64,000 bases of DNA, from assembly GCA_963383645.1 (NCBI GenBank), contig OY726557.1, forward strand, positions 151,274,860 to 151,338,859, given 5' to 3'. Numbering within the stretch: position 1 is the first letter of the stretch; every line of letters begins with the position of its first letter. Positions 11,140 to 22,572 of this stretch are shown in pieces. Made by a program: the position numbers and the translations under genes. A model generated the notes under the pieces. The model was given only the letters and a program-made list of their open reading frames with translations, did not search any database and was not told the origin of the DNA. The DNA comes from Muscardinus avellanarius. Taxonomy: Eukaryota; Chordata; Mammalia; Rodentia; Gliridae.

Positions 11140-11837
11140 ATAGAGATCTGCCTTATTTTTATGAACACCAATTTTTGGATCTTATGTCCCAAAGTGGACA
11201 AATGCTATTCTTTCCGGATTTCTAGCACCCAACCTTTGCTTCTCTATGTCTGAAGAAGCCCACGTCTCCTCCATCGAAGCTGGGAATGCTAGACAGTTGC
11301 CATCCTGGGCTATTTTGCATCTAAGTGAAGACAAGCCACCACGGTCCCCTCAGTCAGGTGCACCTCCCACTGAATTGGGAGCGGTGGGTGATTCAAAGAA
11401 GCAGAGATAGACTGACTCTCCTCTGGTGCTGGTGGCCACAGTGGCGTCTCCTGCCTCCGCTTCCTGGGGCAGCATGAACCCAAGTTTCCTGCTCACAACA
11501 GAGCCTGATGTGGCTGTGGAGCTTGGGGCTGCGTGTGCCAGGAGACTCCCTTTGTGCCACAAGTCTGGGCACGTTCCCAGCTCCTCCGGGGCCTCCAAAG
11601 CAGGTTCTCTGGCCTCCAGGAAGGTCTATAATCTATTGATATATGTATTTTTAAAAATTTATGTTCTGCTTAAAATAGCACACATTTATTTCTGTTCCTT
11701 GTAACAAAGCCCTGAATTCATGTAGAAATCAATGAGAGGGGGCAACTTCGGGCAATAGCCTGTCAGCAAAAATAACCAGAATCTGGGATTGGCTGTCTGG
11801 ACTTCTGATGGTGACATCAATAAAACCCATATAGTAT
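11140..11837. other. Unique intergenic stretch, nothing recognised
   Basis: GC-richer block near 11330-11600 with overlapping open frames on both strands. No domain recognised. Confidence 0.45.
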
Positions 11838-12019
11838 GCCGGGCGTGGTGGCGCACGCTTGTAATCCCCGCGCTTGGGAGGCAGAGACAGGAGGATCGCA
11901 CAGGTTCGAAGCCAGCCGCGCGCGCTGGCTTAGGAGACCCTGTTTCCAAATAAAAATGTAAAAATGGGTCTGGGAGTGTAGCCCGGAGGTAGAAGGGCTT
12001 CCAGGAACCCCAGTACCAC

Positions 12020-12081
<62 letters not shown>
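11838..12081 (+). mobile_element. Young CpG-rich SINE with an AT-repeat tail
   Basis: SINE 11838-12022, then a 58-bp AT repeat. A short atatagtat occurs on both sides. Confidence 0.9.
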
Positions 12082-12084
<3 letters not shown>

Positions 12085-12259
12085 TTAAAAAAAAAAACAG
12101 CCCTCTGGGAGCCCGTGCCACCCAGAGCAAAAGTGCTAACCAGGGAGTGTCTGGGTTCCCCTTAAAGGTGAAGCTTTGGGGGAACAAGGGAGGGACTTAC
12201 ACAGAGCAACGGGAAGCTGTAAGAATGGAAGAACTGAAAGAGGCAGCAGCTAAAAACAG

Positions 12260-12618
12260 AATGACCTGCTCAGAGTCTGCTACTGTTTACATCTGCTCCC
12301 AACAGCTCTGGTGTTGAAAGCCTGGTCCCCAGTGCAGCAAGGTTCAGAGGTGGACACGGCAGGAGGAGGTGGACCACTGCGGGTGTGGCCTTGAGGATTC
12401 TCTCTGTCCTTGGCCCCTTCTCTTTCTCTCTCTATCTCTATCTCTATCTCTATCTCTCTCTTCCTCTTGGCTTCTGAGTAGCTTTCATCTACTGTGTCCT
12501 ATTGCCATGTTTATGCCTTAGAGCCAGTTGACCATGGACTGAACCTCTGAAACCATGAGACCAATAAGTCTGTCTTGCTCTAAGTTGTTCCTATTAGATA
12601 TTTTCTTCACAGTGACAA
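12260..12618 (+). mobile_element. Probable MaLR-type LTR fragment
   Basis: GTGTTGAAAGCCTGGTCCCC near its start and GACCATGGACTGAACCTCTG ... AAGTTGTTCCTATTAGATAT near its end resemble mammalian MaLR LTRs. No internal coding region. A TCTATC repeat (12422-12462) lies within. Confidence 0.5.
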
Positions 12619-12644
12619 AAAAAAAAAAAAAAAAAAGCAGAGTC

Positions 12645-12838
12645 CTAGTCTGGTGTGTTGGTGCACCCTTATAATCCCAGTACTTGGGAGACTGAGACAG
12701 AAGGATTGCAGGTTCAAGACCAGCTTCAGCAATATAGTGGGACTCTCTATTGAGACCCTGTTTCAAAATAAAAAGGGAGAAAGGAAGGAAGGAAAGAAGT
12801 AAGGAAGGAAAGAAGAAAGGAAGAAAAGAAGGAAGTCA
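12645..12838 (+). mobile_element. SINE B1 half with a GGAA-rich tail
   Basis: B1 half 12645-12772 with no ID half. Purine tract of GGAA/GAAA units 12775-12836. Confidence 0.75.
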
Positions 12839-12839
12839 A

Positions 12840-13673
12840 GCTAAAGAGGCACTTTAAGGGTGCCAGATTGAGAAGGAGAGATTAAAACTTTAGATAAGAT
12901 TAAAATTATCCCTGTGGGTAAAATTATCAGAGGCTCTGAAGGCACTGGGTTAGGCCAATTAGCTGGGAGCAATTCTAATTGTGTGCTCCATTTCGAAGTA
13001 AAAACTGGCCTCCTTGTGACAAACCACTGCCCAGACCTCCTACAATAAAGCTTCCAGTAGGACCAATGCTGCAGAACGTCATGAAAGAGGCAGGAAACAG
13101 TATGCATCTGCAGTAGAGTAAGAAATCCCTCTTTTGGAAGTAGGTGCCCTTGAATGATGATGCAGGCTTTCTTCTTTCAGCTAAAAGTGATACCCAGGCA
13201 GCCAGTTTATCGCCCTTGAGGGCTGTTGAGACCACCCAACTTGGGGTACACCCCCATGGTTCACAGTGGGGATCCTGGGGTGTCTGTTTACTCACACCAG
13301 CATGCATCCTACTCATCTGTAAATATTCTTAGTAACTGTAAAACCGAGTGAGAGAAGTCTTAGCTAAGCCTGACTGTCATTCTCACCAATGCACCAACCT
13401 GGGCCAGCCTTTGTGGTCTGCCTTAGCTCACTCCTGCTAATTGAAGTTGAAATGCCAGAAATTCCTAGATATAATGTAAAGGAAAAAACTCAAAGGCTTA
13501 GGGAAATAGGAATGTCGGAGTGGATTTTTTACTGGTGAGCTGCTCGCTCTTAACCATGTCCCTTGAAAAGGGCAAGACAACACTGTTTAGCAAGACCCTG
13601 GGAAACCTTGGGAGTTGAGCACCTGCAGCTTCAAACATTGCTAGATGGCTGTTGGGATTCCCCAACTGAAATA
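12840..13673. other. Unique intergenic stretch, nothing recognised
   Basis: Open frames on both strands between 12841 and 13332 show no family signature. Possibly an unrecognised old repeat. Confidence 0.45.
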
Positions 13674-13947
13674 CATGCCGTGACTTCTTTTTCTTTTTCT
13701 TTTTCTTTTTTCTTTTTCTTTTTCTTTTTCTTTTTCTTTTTTTCTTTTTTTGGTGGTACTGGGGTTCCTGGAAGCCCTTCTACCTCTGGGCTACACTCCC
13801 AGACCTATTTTATATTTTTATTTAGAAACAGGGTCTCTAAGCCAGCGCGCGGGGCTGACTTCGAACCTGCGCGATCCTCCTGTCTCCGCCTCCCAAGCTC
13901 GGGGATGACAAGCGTGCGCCACCACGCCCGGCCATGCCGTGACTTCT
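13674..13947 (-). mobile_element. Young CpG-rich SINE with a perfect target-site duplication
   Basis: The 15-bp repeat catgccgtgacttct (13674-13688 and 13933-13947) encloses a TTTTTC-repeat tail (13689-13750) and a SINE ending CACCACGCCCGGC. Confidence 0.93.
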
Positions 13948-14386
13948 AAGAAGAAAAAACCCACAGTCCGGGGGTGGCAGAGCTCATGTAGAAGCATGGA
14001 GGGTATCGTTACAAAAAATAAGCAGGAAAGCAGAGTTGTTTTCAGAAGGATCTCGCCTGCAGGACCTGGCAGTGGCTGACTGATTATGGGCTCTGTATAA
14101 ATTATAGGGCAGCCCATGAAGGTCCTGCCTGTTTTATGTAACAATAAGAACCAAAACAATAAGAAAATCTCTAGGATTAATGAATGGACAGGCCCAGTGG
14201 GAGTTTCTCTGATGGTGATGTATAGATTCACAATCAATAGGACCTGTGAGCAGGGGCTAGCAGACGACCAAGATACTTACCTGCATCCCAGAAGAAAAAG
14301 TGACTCACAGGGGCCCGACATCACAGGGTGCCTCTAAGGGTCAAGAAATCTGGAGCCAGTTGTGAGACTGTGTCCTAAGAAAAAGC

Positions 14387-14404
14387 TAAAATGACTGATA
14401 ACTC

Positions 14405-14438
<34 letters not shown>

Positions 14439-14456
14439 GAGTTATCAGTCATTTTA
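14387..14456. repeat. Perfect 70-bp palindrome with AT core
   Basis: TAAAATGACTGATAACTCC and its reverse complement flank an alternating TA core. Every base pairs about the centre (14421.5). A second AT-rich, partly palindromic stretch follows at 14490-14512. Confidence 0.95.
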
Positions 14457-14671
14457 AAAATTATTTATAATCATTTTTAAAACTATATATATTATATATA
14501 TATATATAATTTTAAGTCACCTACAGTGTTTTAAGCAAAGTAAAAAAAACTAATGATAAACTAGAAAACTTTTCTATAATTAGTATCACAGACAGAAGGC
14601 TAACTAAGCTCCATAAAGAGTTCTTTTATCATTGTTTTTTGGAGGTAGGTTGTTTTTGATTTTTTAGTACT

Positions 14672-15034
14672 TGGGATTGAACCTTGGGGCATCCTACCTC
14701 CAAGTTATATCCCCAGCTCATCTTATTTTTATTTTTATCTTTATTTTGTGGTGCTAGGGATTGAAGCTTGGGGCATTCTACCTCGGAGTTATACCCTCAG
14801 CCCTATTTTATTATTTATTATATATACTTTTTCTTTTTTTGTGGTACTAGAGATGGAACCCAGGGGCATTCTACCCCCAAGCTACACCCCCAGCCCTATT
14901 TTTTATTCTTTGAAACAGGGTCTCAGTGATTTGCAAAGAGCCTCACTAAGTAGGTGAGGCTGTCCACCAACTGTGATACTCCGGGCTCAGCCTCCCAAAT
15001 GCTGGGATTACAAGTGTGCACCACCACACCCAGC
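14672..15034 (-). mobile_element. Run of minus SINE pieces
   Basis: ID halves 14672-14722 and 14746-14803, then a full B1-ID SINE 14838-15034. Confidence 0.8.
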
Positions 15035-15035
15035 T

Positions 15036-15396
15036 TGGTTTTTATTTCAAAACAGGGTAGCCTGTCGTGGTGGTGCATGCTTATAATCTCAGCTCTTGGG
15101 AGGCTAAGACAGGAGGATTGCACAGGTCAGCTACTTAGTGAGGTTCTAAGCAACTTAGTGACTCTGTTTCCAAATAAATTATAAAATAGGTCTGGGGGTG
15201 TAGCCCGGAAGTAGAAAGCCCCTGGGTTCCACACCCCCAGTATCACAAAAAAAGTAAAAAAATAAAAATAAATAAAACAGGGTCTCCGTAAATTGTGGTG
15301 GGCCTCACTATGTAGCCAGCTGGCCACAAACCTGTGATCTTCCTGTCTCAGCCTCCCAAGTACTGGGGTTACAGGTATGCACCACCATGCTTGGCT
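15036..15396 (-). mobile_element. Minus SINE split by a + SINE
   Basis: Outer pieces 15036-15058 and 15284-15396. The inner + element 15059-15273 is flanked by aaaacagggt at 15049-15058 and 15274-15283. Confidence 0.85.
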
Positions 15397-15608
15397 TTCT
15401 ATCTCCATGAGAAAAAAACAAATACAGCAACTCAACAATAAAATGTAGAAATGACCAGAATGGACAACTCATAGTAAAAGAAATACAAACTAGCCTTAAA
15501 TACATGAAAGTTGTTCAACCTAACTCATCATAAGTGGCATGCACATTACAACTACTAAGATGCCATTTCTCTTTCTTTTCCTTTCCTTTTTTCCTTCCCC
15601 CCCCCCAC

Positions 15609-15757
15609 CCAGTACTAGTGACTGAACGGGAGTGCTTTTGAGCTACATCCCCAGCCTTTTTACTTTTTTTGAGACAAAGTATCACTAATTTTACAATCTT
15701 CCTGCCTCAGCCTCCCAATTAGCCAGAATTATAGGCATGTGCCATTGTGCCAAACCT
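15609..15757 (-). mobile_element. Old B1-ID SINE
   Basis: CCCAGTACTAGTGACTGAAC to GCATGTGCCATTGTGCC. Strongly diverged. Confidence 0.7.
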
Positions 15758-15980
15758 AAGATACCATTTCTTACTAATAAAATAGGCAGAATTCTAAAAC
15801 TAAGACACTACACTCTGTTGACAAGGTTGTGAGGAAATGGGCACTCTCATAAATTACTGGTAGGAATAAAAAAAAAAGAAACAATCTATATACTGTAATA
15901 TGTCTGTATGCATCTAATTCATCTGAAAATACAATGCGCACACCCTTTAATTCAGCATTCTCACTTCTGAAATTCTGTCC

Positions 15981-16046
15981 TATAGATATATTGCATATGT
16001 GCAATATATCTATAGATATATTGCACCTATAGATATATTGCATATG
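15981..16046. repeat. Hairpin-forming triplicated unit in an old L1
   Basis: TATAGATATATTGCA occurs three times (15981, 16011, 16028). The first copy pairs with TGCAATATATCTATA (16000-16014) to give a 15-bp stem and 4-nt loop. Confidence 0.9.
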
Positions 16047-16086
16047 TGCAAGAATGATGTATATACTAGAATTTTTATTGCTGCAT

Positions 16087-16304
16087 TTTTTTTTTTTTTT
16101 TTTTTTGGTGGTACTGGGGGTGGAACCCAGAGGCCTTCTACCTCTGGGCTATACTCCCAGACCTATTTTATATTTTTATTGGGAAACAGGGTCTCACAGT
16201 TGCTGAGAGCCTCACTAAGTAGCTGAGGCTGGCTCCGAACCCGTGCAATCCTCCTGTCTCAGCCTCCCAAGCGCGGGGATTACAAGCGTGCGCCACCACG
16301 CCCA
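16087..16304 (-). mobile_element. B1-ID SINE with TSD
   Basis: A 23-bp T run, then GGTGGTACTGGGGGTGGAAC. ttgctgcat flanks both ends. Confidence 0.9.
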
Positions 16305-16432
16305 GCTTTGCTGCATCATTTAAAATTGGAAATAAGATTTTTAACAATAAGAAGCTACTAAATAAACTATATAAACTATGGTACATCTGACAACAAAATC
16401 AATATAGCTGTTTAAAAATTATAAGTTTTAAC

Positions 16433-16871
16433 TAGGCATGATGGCGAATGCTTGTAATCCCAGTACTCGGGTGGCTGAGACAGGGGGATCGCAGGTTTGT
16501 GGCCAGCCTCGACTACTTAGTAAAGCTCTCCACAGCTTAGTGAAACCCTGTTTCAAAATAAAGAATAAAATAGTGCTGGGGTATAGCTCATAGGTAGAAT
16601 GCTCCTGGGTTCAATCCCCAGTACCTAAAAAGAAACTGTAAGTTTTATAGCTGGGCATGGTGGTGCATTGGTGCATGCTTGTAATCCCAGTACTTGGGAG
16701 GCTGAGACTGGAGGATCACAGGTCTATAGCCAGACTTAGAGATTTGCAGCCAGCAACTCAGAGGTGCCTTCTGCAACTTAGTGAAACCCTGTTTCAAAAT
16801 AAAAAACCAAAATAGAACTGGGGGTGTAGCTCAGAGTTAGAATATCCCTGGGTTCAAGGCCCAGGCCCATA
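16433..16871 (+). mobile_element. Two + SINEs in tandem
   Basis: 16433-16627 and 16651-16871. Variants of taagtttta occur before, between and after, which suggests both used the same target. Confidence 0.85.
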
Positions 16872-17096
16872 CACATACTAAATAAATACATAAATGCATA
16901 AATAAATTATAAGCTTTTTATAGGTACAAAGAAAATCTGTAGGATATATTGGTAAGTGAAAAATGTAAAGTGCATAAAAATGTATAAGATATGCTAATAT
17001 TTGTGTAATAAAGTATAAGGATAATTGTTTATATTTGCTTGCATTTCTATAAAGGAACTTCAAAAAGATTCTGAGATGTCTATATGTGAGAAATTA

Positions 17097-17301
17097 AATG
17101 TGATAGAGGAAGCTGGGCGTGGTGGCGCATGCTTGTAATCCCCGCGCTTGGGAGGCAGAGACAGGAGAATCTCGCGGGTTCAAAGCCAGCTGCGCGCTGG
17201 TTTAGGACACCCTGTTTCCAAATTTAAAAAATGTAAAAATAGGTCTGGGAGTGTAGCCCGGAGGTAGAAGGGCTTCCAGGAACCCCAGTACCACCAAAAA
17301 A

Positions 17302-17336
<35 letters not shown>

Positions 17337-17353
17337 ATATGTGATAGAGGAAG
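17097..17353 (+). mobile_element. Young CpG-rich SINE with TSD and TAAA tail
   Basis: The 15-bp atgtgatagaggaag is present before 17112 and after the TAAA repeat (17300-17338). Confidence 0.93.
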
Positions 17354-17387
17354 GCATAAAAAAGAAAGAAGGGCAGAGAGTAAAAGA

Positions 17388-17748
17388 GCTAGGAGTGATG
17401 GCACACACCTGTAATCCCAGTACTTGGGAGGCTAAGATAGGAGGATCACAGGTTCTAGGCCAGTCTCGGCAACTAGCAAGACCTTCAGCAACTTAATGAG
17501 ACCTTGTTCCTATATAAAACATGGTGGGGGTGTAGCTCAGTGGTAGAGTGCCCTTGGGCTCAATCCTCAGTGCCACAAGAAAAAAAAAAAAAGTACACGA
17601 TGTTTAGATGGATTCCAGAGCAAACAGCAAAATCACTGTGGCATCCTTCAGCCACCTAGTGAGATCCTGTTTCAAAGTAAAAAATAAAAAGCTATAGGGG
17701 TGTAGCTTGGAGGTAGAATGTCCCTGTGTTCAATCTTCAGTACCAAAT
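17388..17748 (+). mobile_element. Full SINE followed by a 5'-truncated SINE
   Basis: 17388-17592 ends CAGTGCCACAAG with poly(A). 17640-17748 lacks its B1 start. Confidence 0.8.
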
Positions 17749-17830
17749 AAATAAATAAAGACAGAGATGGATGGTGGTAGGGGAAGAGGGCAGAGCTCGG
17801 TGGCCCTTTGTCTATTAAATATGGGGTTTA

Positions 17831-18017
17831 AGCTGGGTGCGGTGGCGCTCGCTTGTAATCCCCGTGCTTGGGAGGCGGAGAAAGGAGGATCGCGCTGGTT
17901 TGGAGCCAGCCTCGCTGGTTTAAGAGACCCTGTTTCCAAATAAAAAATGTAAAATAGGTCTGGGAGTGTAGCCCGGAGGTAGAAGGGATTCCAGGAACCC
18001 CAGTACCACAAAAAAAG
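17831..18017 (+). mobile_element. Young CpG-rich SINE
   Basis: GCTGGGTGCGGTGGCGCTCG to GGAACCCCAGTACCA. Short ggggttta flanks. Confidence 0.88.
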
Positions 18018-18239
18018 GGGGTTTATTCTCCAATACTTTTGGTCTGAACATATTAGTTATGTTATTGGCTTGGCTGCTAAACACATACTCAAATTATCAA
18101 AGTCTTAAACAAGTAATAAGTATGTTTCATTCTCACAAGACAGTTCAGTGTTAAGTAGCCCAAGGATAGTTCTAGGACAGCTCTGCTTCAGAGAACATCC
18201 AGGGACCCAGGTTCCTTCTATTACATTTGGGATGTTGTT

Positions 18240-18468
18240 GTTGTTCTTTGTTTGTTTGTTTGTTTGTTTGTTTACTGGGGATGGGATCCAGGGGCATTCT
18301 ACCTCTGAGCTACACTTCTGGCCCTATTTTTAAATTTTTTTTATTTGGAAACAGGATCTCACTAAGTTGGTGAAGGTCTAAGTTGCTGAGGATAGCCTTG
18401 AACCGGCAATCCTCTTGTCTCAACCTCCCAAATACTGCGATTACAGGTATGCACCTCTATGCCTAGCT
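18240..18468 (-). mobile_element. B1-ID SINE with a GTTT-repeat tail
   Basis: GTTT repeat 18247-18272, SINE to 18468. Confidence 0.83.
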
Positions 18469-18469
18469 G

Positions 18470-19184
18470 AACGTTCCCTTGGTGTTCACTTGGTTTACTT
18501 ACAATTGTAGACTGGGTGGTCATGAGCCCAGCTAAAATTCCATTTTTAGATTCAAAATAACATAGAAAAAAAAAAAAAGAAAAAACAGATATTTGAGGAC
18601 AGTCCACAGAGGCTGTCAGGCCGGGATGGTGCGGGACACTGTCAGCTCTCGGGAGCCCAGGCACCAGCGGGCGCTCCAGCGTGTCTGGTCAAGTGCAGAA
18701 TGCTGCCACTTGGTGCTTCTGAGCCCGTGACCCCGAAGGGCCTCAGAGTGTCCGTGGCCCCTCAGGAACCTGTGAGAAGCTTCAACGGGTGAATCGCCAT
18801 GAAGAGCCCTAGCAGAGACATATCCAACAAAAATCTATTCTTTTGAGAAACAGACCTTGTTTTACCGTGGGGCAAATAAACGCCTTATCCCAGAGCACGA
18901 GGAACAAAAGCAATGAGCCGTCCATCAGAAAGTAGGGGCATTCGGGCCCTCTGGGCCCCATGTCTGGGCACGTCCGGTAAGATTCCACGGTTAAGAGCAA
19001 GTGTGGGCAAGCAAGTGGACAGGAAAGGCACACCCGCCATTCCTGCCCCGGCCGCCTGCCGACCCCTCCCTCAACCCGGGGCGGCAGAGGCAGGCAGGAC
19101 AGACACAAGGTGGCAAAACAGATCTTAAAGACAAGGACAGGCACCTATAAGAGAAAGTAAAGATGTGCACGTAGTGAAACTTTT
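18470..19184. other. Unique GC-rich intergenic stretch
   Basis: 18600-19130 is GC-richer than its surroundings, with several CpGs. No gene recognised. Confidence 0.45.
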
Positions 19185-19560
19185 TTTTTTTTTGGTGCAC
19201 TGTAGTCATACATCTTAATGGAGTAGAAGATGGCGGAGGCACACATGCTCACATCACTTATTTAGCCCTTTCTCTGTTCCCACCCCATTCCCTCCCGCTC
19301 CCTCCTTCTCATGTTTGGCTTACTGATCGACTTTGATATGTTTGTGAATGTACATCATGTACGTCATTTACAGGGAAATGGATGGACCTGGAGAACATTA
19401 CGCTAAGTGAGATTAGTCAGCCACAAAAAGTAAGAAATCGGATGCTCTCCCTAATATTTGTAAGCTAGGGAGAAAAAAGGAACTCCAGGTGAAGGAGGAG
19501 AAGCCATAGATGAGCAAATAAGCATTGAAATTTTACAGGCATCAGAAAAGATGAAGGTGT
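19185..19560 (-). mobile_element. L1 fragment with 5' inversion
   Basis: Poly(T) then antisense L1 3' UTR (19198-19372; GGTGCACTGTAGTCATACAT), joined head to head with a sense piece (19373-19545; GGAAATGGATGGACCTGGAG, AAGTGAGATTAGTCAG). This order is that of a minus-strand L1 whose 5' part was inverted on insertion. Confidence 0.7.
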
Positions 19561-19736
19561 CTTAGCAGTTACTAGGTCAGAAATAATGACTTAGACTTAA
19601 AGACGTCTAATGCACATAGCAGGGTGCCCCGGCCAACAACCAAGGGATCCATTAAGTTTCCTCCTGAAATTAAAGCAAGAATGATAGCAATTGAGAAACC
19701 AGGCACGCCTTTCTTCCTGGAGCAGCCCTATTAAAT

Positions 19737-19945
19737 GGTGCCAGGGGCAGTGGTACACACCTGTAATTCCAGTAGTTGGGAGGCTGAAACGGGAGAAGCA
19801 CAGGTTTGAGGCCAGCCTCAGCAATTTTGTGAGATGCTCAGCAACTGAGCAAGACCCTATTTCAAAATTAAAACAAAATCTGGGTGTGTATCTCAGTAGT
19901 AGAGTGGCCCTGGGTTCACTCCCCAATCTCTCTCACACACACACC
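19737..19945 (+). mobile_element. B1-ID SINE
   Basis: CAGGGGCAGTGGTACACACC to CACTCCCCAATCTC, then a CA-rich tail. Confidence 0.8.
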
Positions 19946-20640
19946 GCACGCACACGGGTGCAGAATGTCTAAATGGATTTGAGAGCTCAAGATCGGCTCT
20001 AGGACAGTTCATTGCATACACAGCCACTACAGGTCGGCTCACATCATGGCCCAAGGGGAGCTGTGGACCCTTAGCAAAGGCTCCAAGAGTGAGAATTCTA
20101 CGGAAGAGCATGACGGGCCATGTCTGATCCACCAACGGCCTGATGGGGAAGATATTCCCAGATGGATTAGCCCACTGGAGGAAGTAGAAGTGGACCAGAT
20201 GTACTTGAACAATGCATTTTGGTTTATTGGTTTGTTTGTTTTTTTTTTTTTGCAAACTAAGAATTTATTGATCTTGTATCTCTCATCCTAGAATACTTCA
20301 TTAATCAAACATAGGTGAATATATTAGATAAACAAATATCTGAGGGGGGGGTGAATTTGGGATTCTGGGAACATGCTTTGGCTTGGGATAATCAATCTAA
20401 ACACTGGAGATGGGATGTTTTTTTTTTTTCTCCCTGAATTCAGTAGACCCTGGGCCAGTGCTGTGATGACCTTGTATGCATGTTAACTCTTACACTCTTG
20501 GAAAAGGCGGGTCCCTGAAAGACTGAATTGATGCATCTCCCAAGGCCAGGAAGGAATCATGCCACCTGTAACTGAGGCTGAGCAGGACAAGCAATTAAGC
20601 ATTTCAATCATATTTTGTTTTAGACTTTCAGATTTCTTGG
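19946..20640. other. Unique stretch with protein-like frames, unidentified
   Basis: 19960-20220 reads open on both strands with non-repetitive composition. I could not assign either reading to a family. Confidence 0.35.
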
Positions 20641-20660
20641 GATTTTTTTTTTTTTTTTTC

Positions 20661-21075
20661 AGTACTGGGGATGGAACCTAGGGGCATTCTACCTCCAAGC
20701 TACACCCCCAGCCCTATTTTTTTTTTTTTTTTTTTTTGGTGGTACTGGGGTTCCTGGAAGCCCTTCTACCTCGGGGCTACACTCCCACACCTATTTTTAC
20801 ATTTTCATTTTGGAAACAGGGTCTCCTAAGCCAGCGCGCGGCTGGCTTCGAACCTGCGCGATCCTCCTGTCTCTGCCTCCCAAGCGCGGGGATTACAAGC
20901 GTGCGCCACCACGCCCGGCTTTCCCAGCCCTATTTTTTATTCTTTACTTTGAAACAGGGTCTTACTGAGTTGCAAAGGTCCTCACTAAGTAGCTGAGGTT
21001 GTCCGTGAACCAGGATTCTTCTGTCTCAGTATCCCAAATGCTGGGGTTACAAACATGCGCCACCATGCCTGGTTT
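20661..21075 (-). mobile_element. Minus SINE split by a young SINE
   Basis: Outer halves 20661-20718 and 20929-21075. The inner young element (20738-20919, with poly(T) 20717-20737) is flanked by cccagccctatttttt. Confidence 0.88.
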
Positions 21076-21109
21076 TCTTGGGATTTTAAGGTCATCAAAC
21101 TTTAGCAAA

Positions 21110-21345
21110 CTGGGCATAGTGCTGCACGCCTATAAGCCCAGTACTTAAGAGGCTGAGACAGGAGAATTGAAGGTTCGTGCCCAGCTTCAGCTACTTAGGG
21201 AGGCATCTGCAACTTAGTGAGACCCTGTTTCAAAGTAAAAGAATAAAAACTAGGGCTGGGGATGTAGCTTGGAGGTAGAATGCCCCTGGGTTCCACTCTC
21301 AGTACCACAATAAAATAAAATAAAATAAATAAAATTAAATACATT
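21110..21345 (+). mobile_element. B1-ID SINE
   Basis: AACTGGGCATAGTGCTGCAC to CTCAGTACCACAA with an AAAAT tail. Confidence 0.83.
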
Positions 21346-21511
21346 AGCATACAAGAGGATTTAGGTTTGGGGACTACATACTGGGAGGGGTTTTCTATTC
21401 ACATTTGGGAAATTTTAAATATTTTGAGCCTTTTATTATCGAGGTTTATTTGTCACAGTACTATCCTCGGGTCTTTGTTGAAAAATTTATCATCATCTTA
21501 ATTTTCCCCCC

Positions 21512-21580
21512 AGAGTTTTGGAGATGGAACCCAGGGCCTCCCACATGCTAGGCAAGCACATTGCCACTGGACCTATAAGT
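21512..21580 (-). mobile_element. ID element
   Basis: GGAGATGGAACCCAGGGCCT..GCTAGGCAAGCAC. Confidence 0.75.
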
Positions 21581-21862
21581 CCAGCCCCTCGTGATTTTAT
21601 TTCTAATATGCTATGCTTGACAACATGGCTGGGTGTATTTTGGACCAAGGAGTGAATTTTTAGATTTAGAAAGCTGTGAACTTGGGCTATGTAGGCCCTT
21701 TTTAGTGTCCTTAGAGGCAGATTTGCATGACCAGACCCTCAGCAATTCCAGGGGGTACTCAGGTAAGGATCTGTGATCTGGGATGAGCAGTCCTAGGAAA
21801 GTGGAAGCAGAGCTGCCCAAGAAGCCTCATCAAAAGGCTAAACAGAGAGCGCTGGAACAGGG

Positions 21863-22063
21863 AGCCGGGCGAGGTTGCGCACCCTTGTAAGCCCAGCATT
21901 TGGGAGGCTGAGACAGGAGGATTGCGGTTCACGGACAGCCTCAGCTACTAAGTGAGGCCCTCTGCAACTCAGTGAGACCCTGTTTCAAAATAAAGAATAA
22001 AAAATAGGGCTGGGTGTAGAACGCCCCTGGGTTCCATCCCCAGTACTGCAAAAGAAAAAAAAA
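21863..22063 (+). mobile_element. B1-ID SINE with TSD
   Basis: ag[c/t]gct[g/a]gaaca flanks both sides. The ID half has lost its A-box portion. Confidence 0.83.
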
Positions 22064-22572
22064 AGTGCTAGAACAAAAACCTGTGGACAGTGAGGAGGGA
22101 ACAACCCCAGTCCTGGTTGTCAGATGGTGGGGTTTTGGTGTTATCTACCAATCAGGGAGTAATTAACTGGGTAGGGGGTCCAGAACTTCCCTGCTTTGCA
22201 TCTGTTCCCTATATGCCTGAGTCTTGCCTTGAGAGGCCTGTGGTGTGGAAGTGTGCCCTGGCCCCAGCCGCCTGCAGCTGGGTGTGGGGTCTGCCTCGCT
22301 GTCAGTTCATGGTAAGGCCTGTTCATCTTTCGGGGTTCTGTCCTCCAAAAGAGCGTTCAGCAGAAACCAGGTTTGTTATTTCAGTTTTCATACAACTCCC
22401 TTGTCTTCTTTATCTGTTTTTTCAAGTCAGTTGGGAAAGGAGGTGGTATTTACCGAACCCCTTTGAAAAGCCTGTCATTATTGTTTCTTTCTATTTACAG
22501 GGTGGCCGGGTACCTGGCAGGTTGAGGCTGTATAACATTTGTTGATCTTGCTTGAACTAAAAGCAAAGGAGG

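Larger units (their letters stand above)
15420..17100 (+). mobile_element. Old L1 ORF2 3' region, fragmented by SINEs
   Basis: Unique pieces between SINEs match conserved mammalian L1 text in order: GAAATACAAACTAGCCTTAAA, GTTGTTCAACCTAACTCATCA, ATACCATTTCTTACT, CACTTCTGAAATTCTGTCC, AAACTATGGTACATCTG, GATATATTGGTAAGTGAAAAA. The SINEs at 15609-15757, 16087-16304, 16433-16627 and 16651-16871 interrupt it. Confidence 0.75.

Noticed and set aside
13563..14237. 128- and 139-codon overlapping frames
   Set aside because: Both contain the 13689-13932 SINE. The remaining parts show no family.
22090..22545. 151-codon plus-strand frame
   Set aside because: The longest plus-strand frame, in a GC-richer unique stretch, but with no recognisable domain, splice context or conservation evidence. 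Treated as chance.
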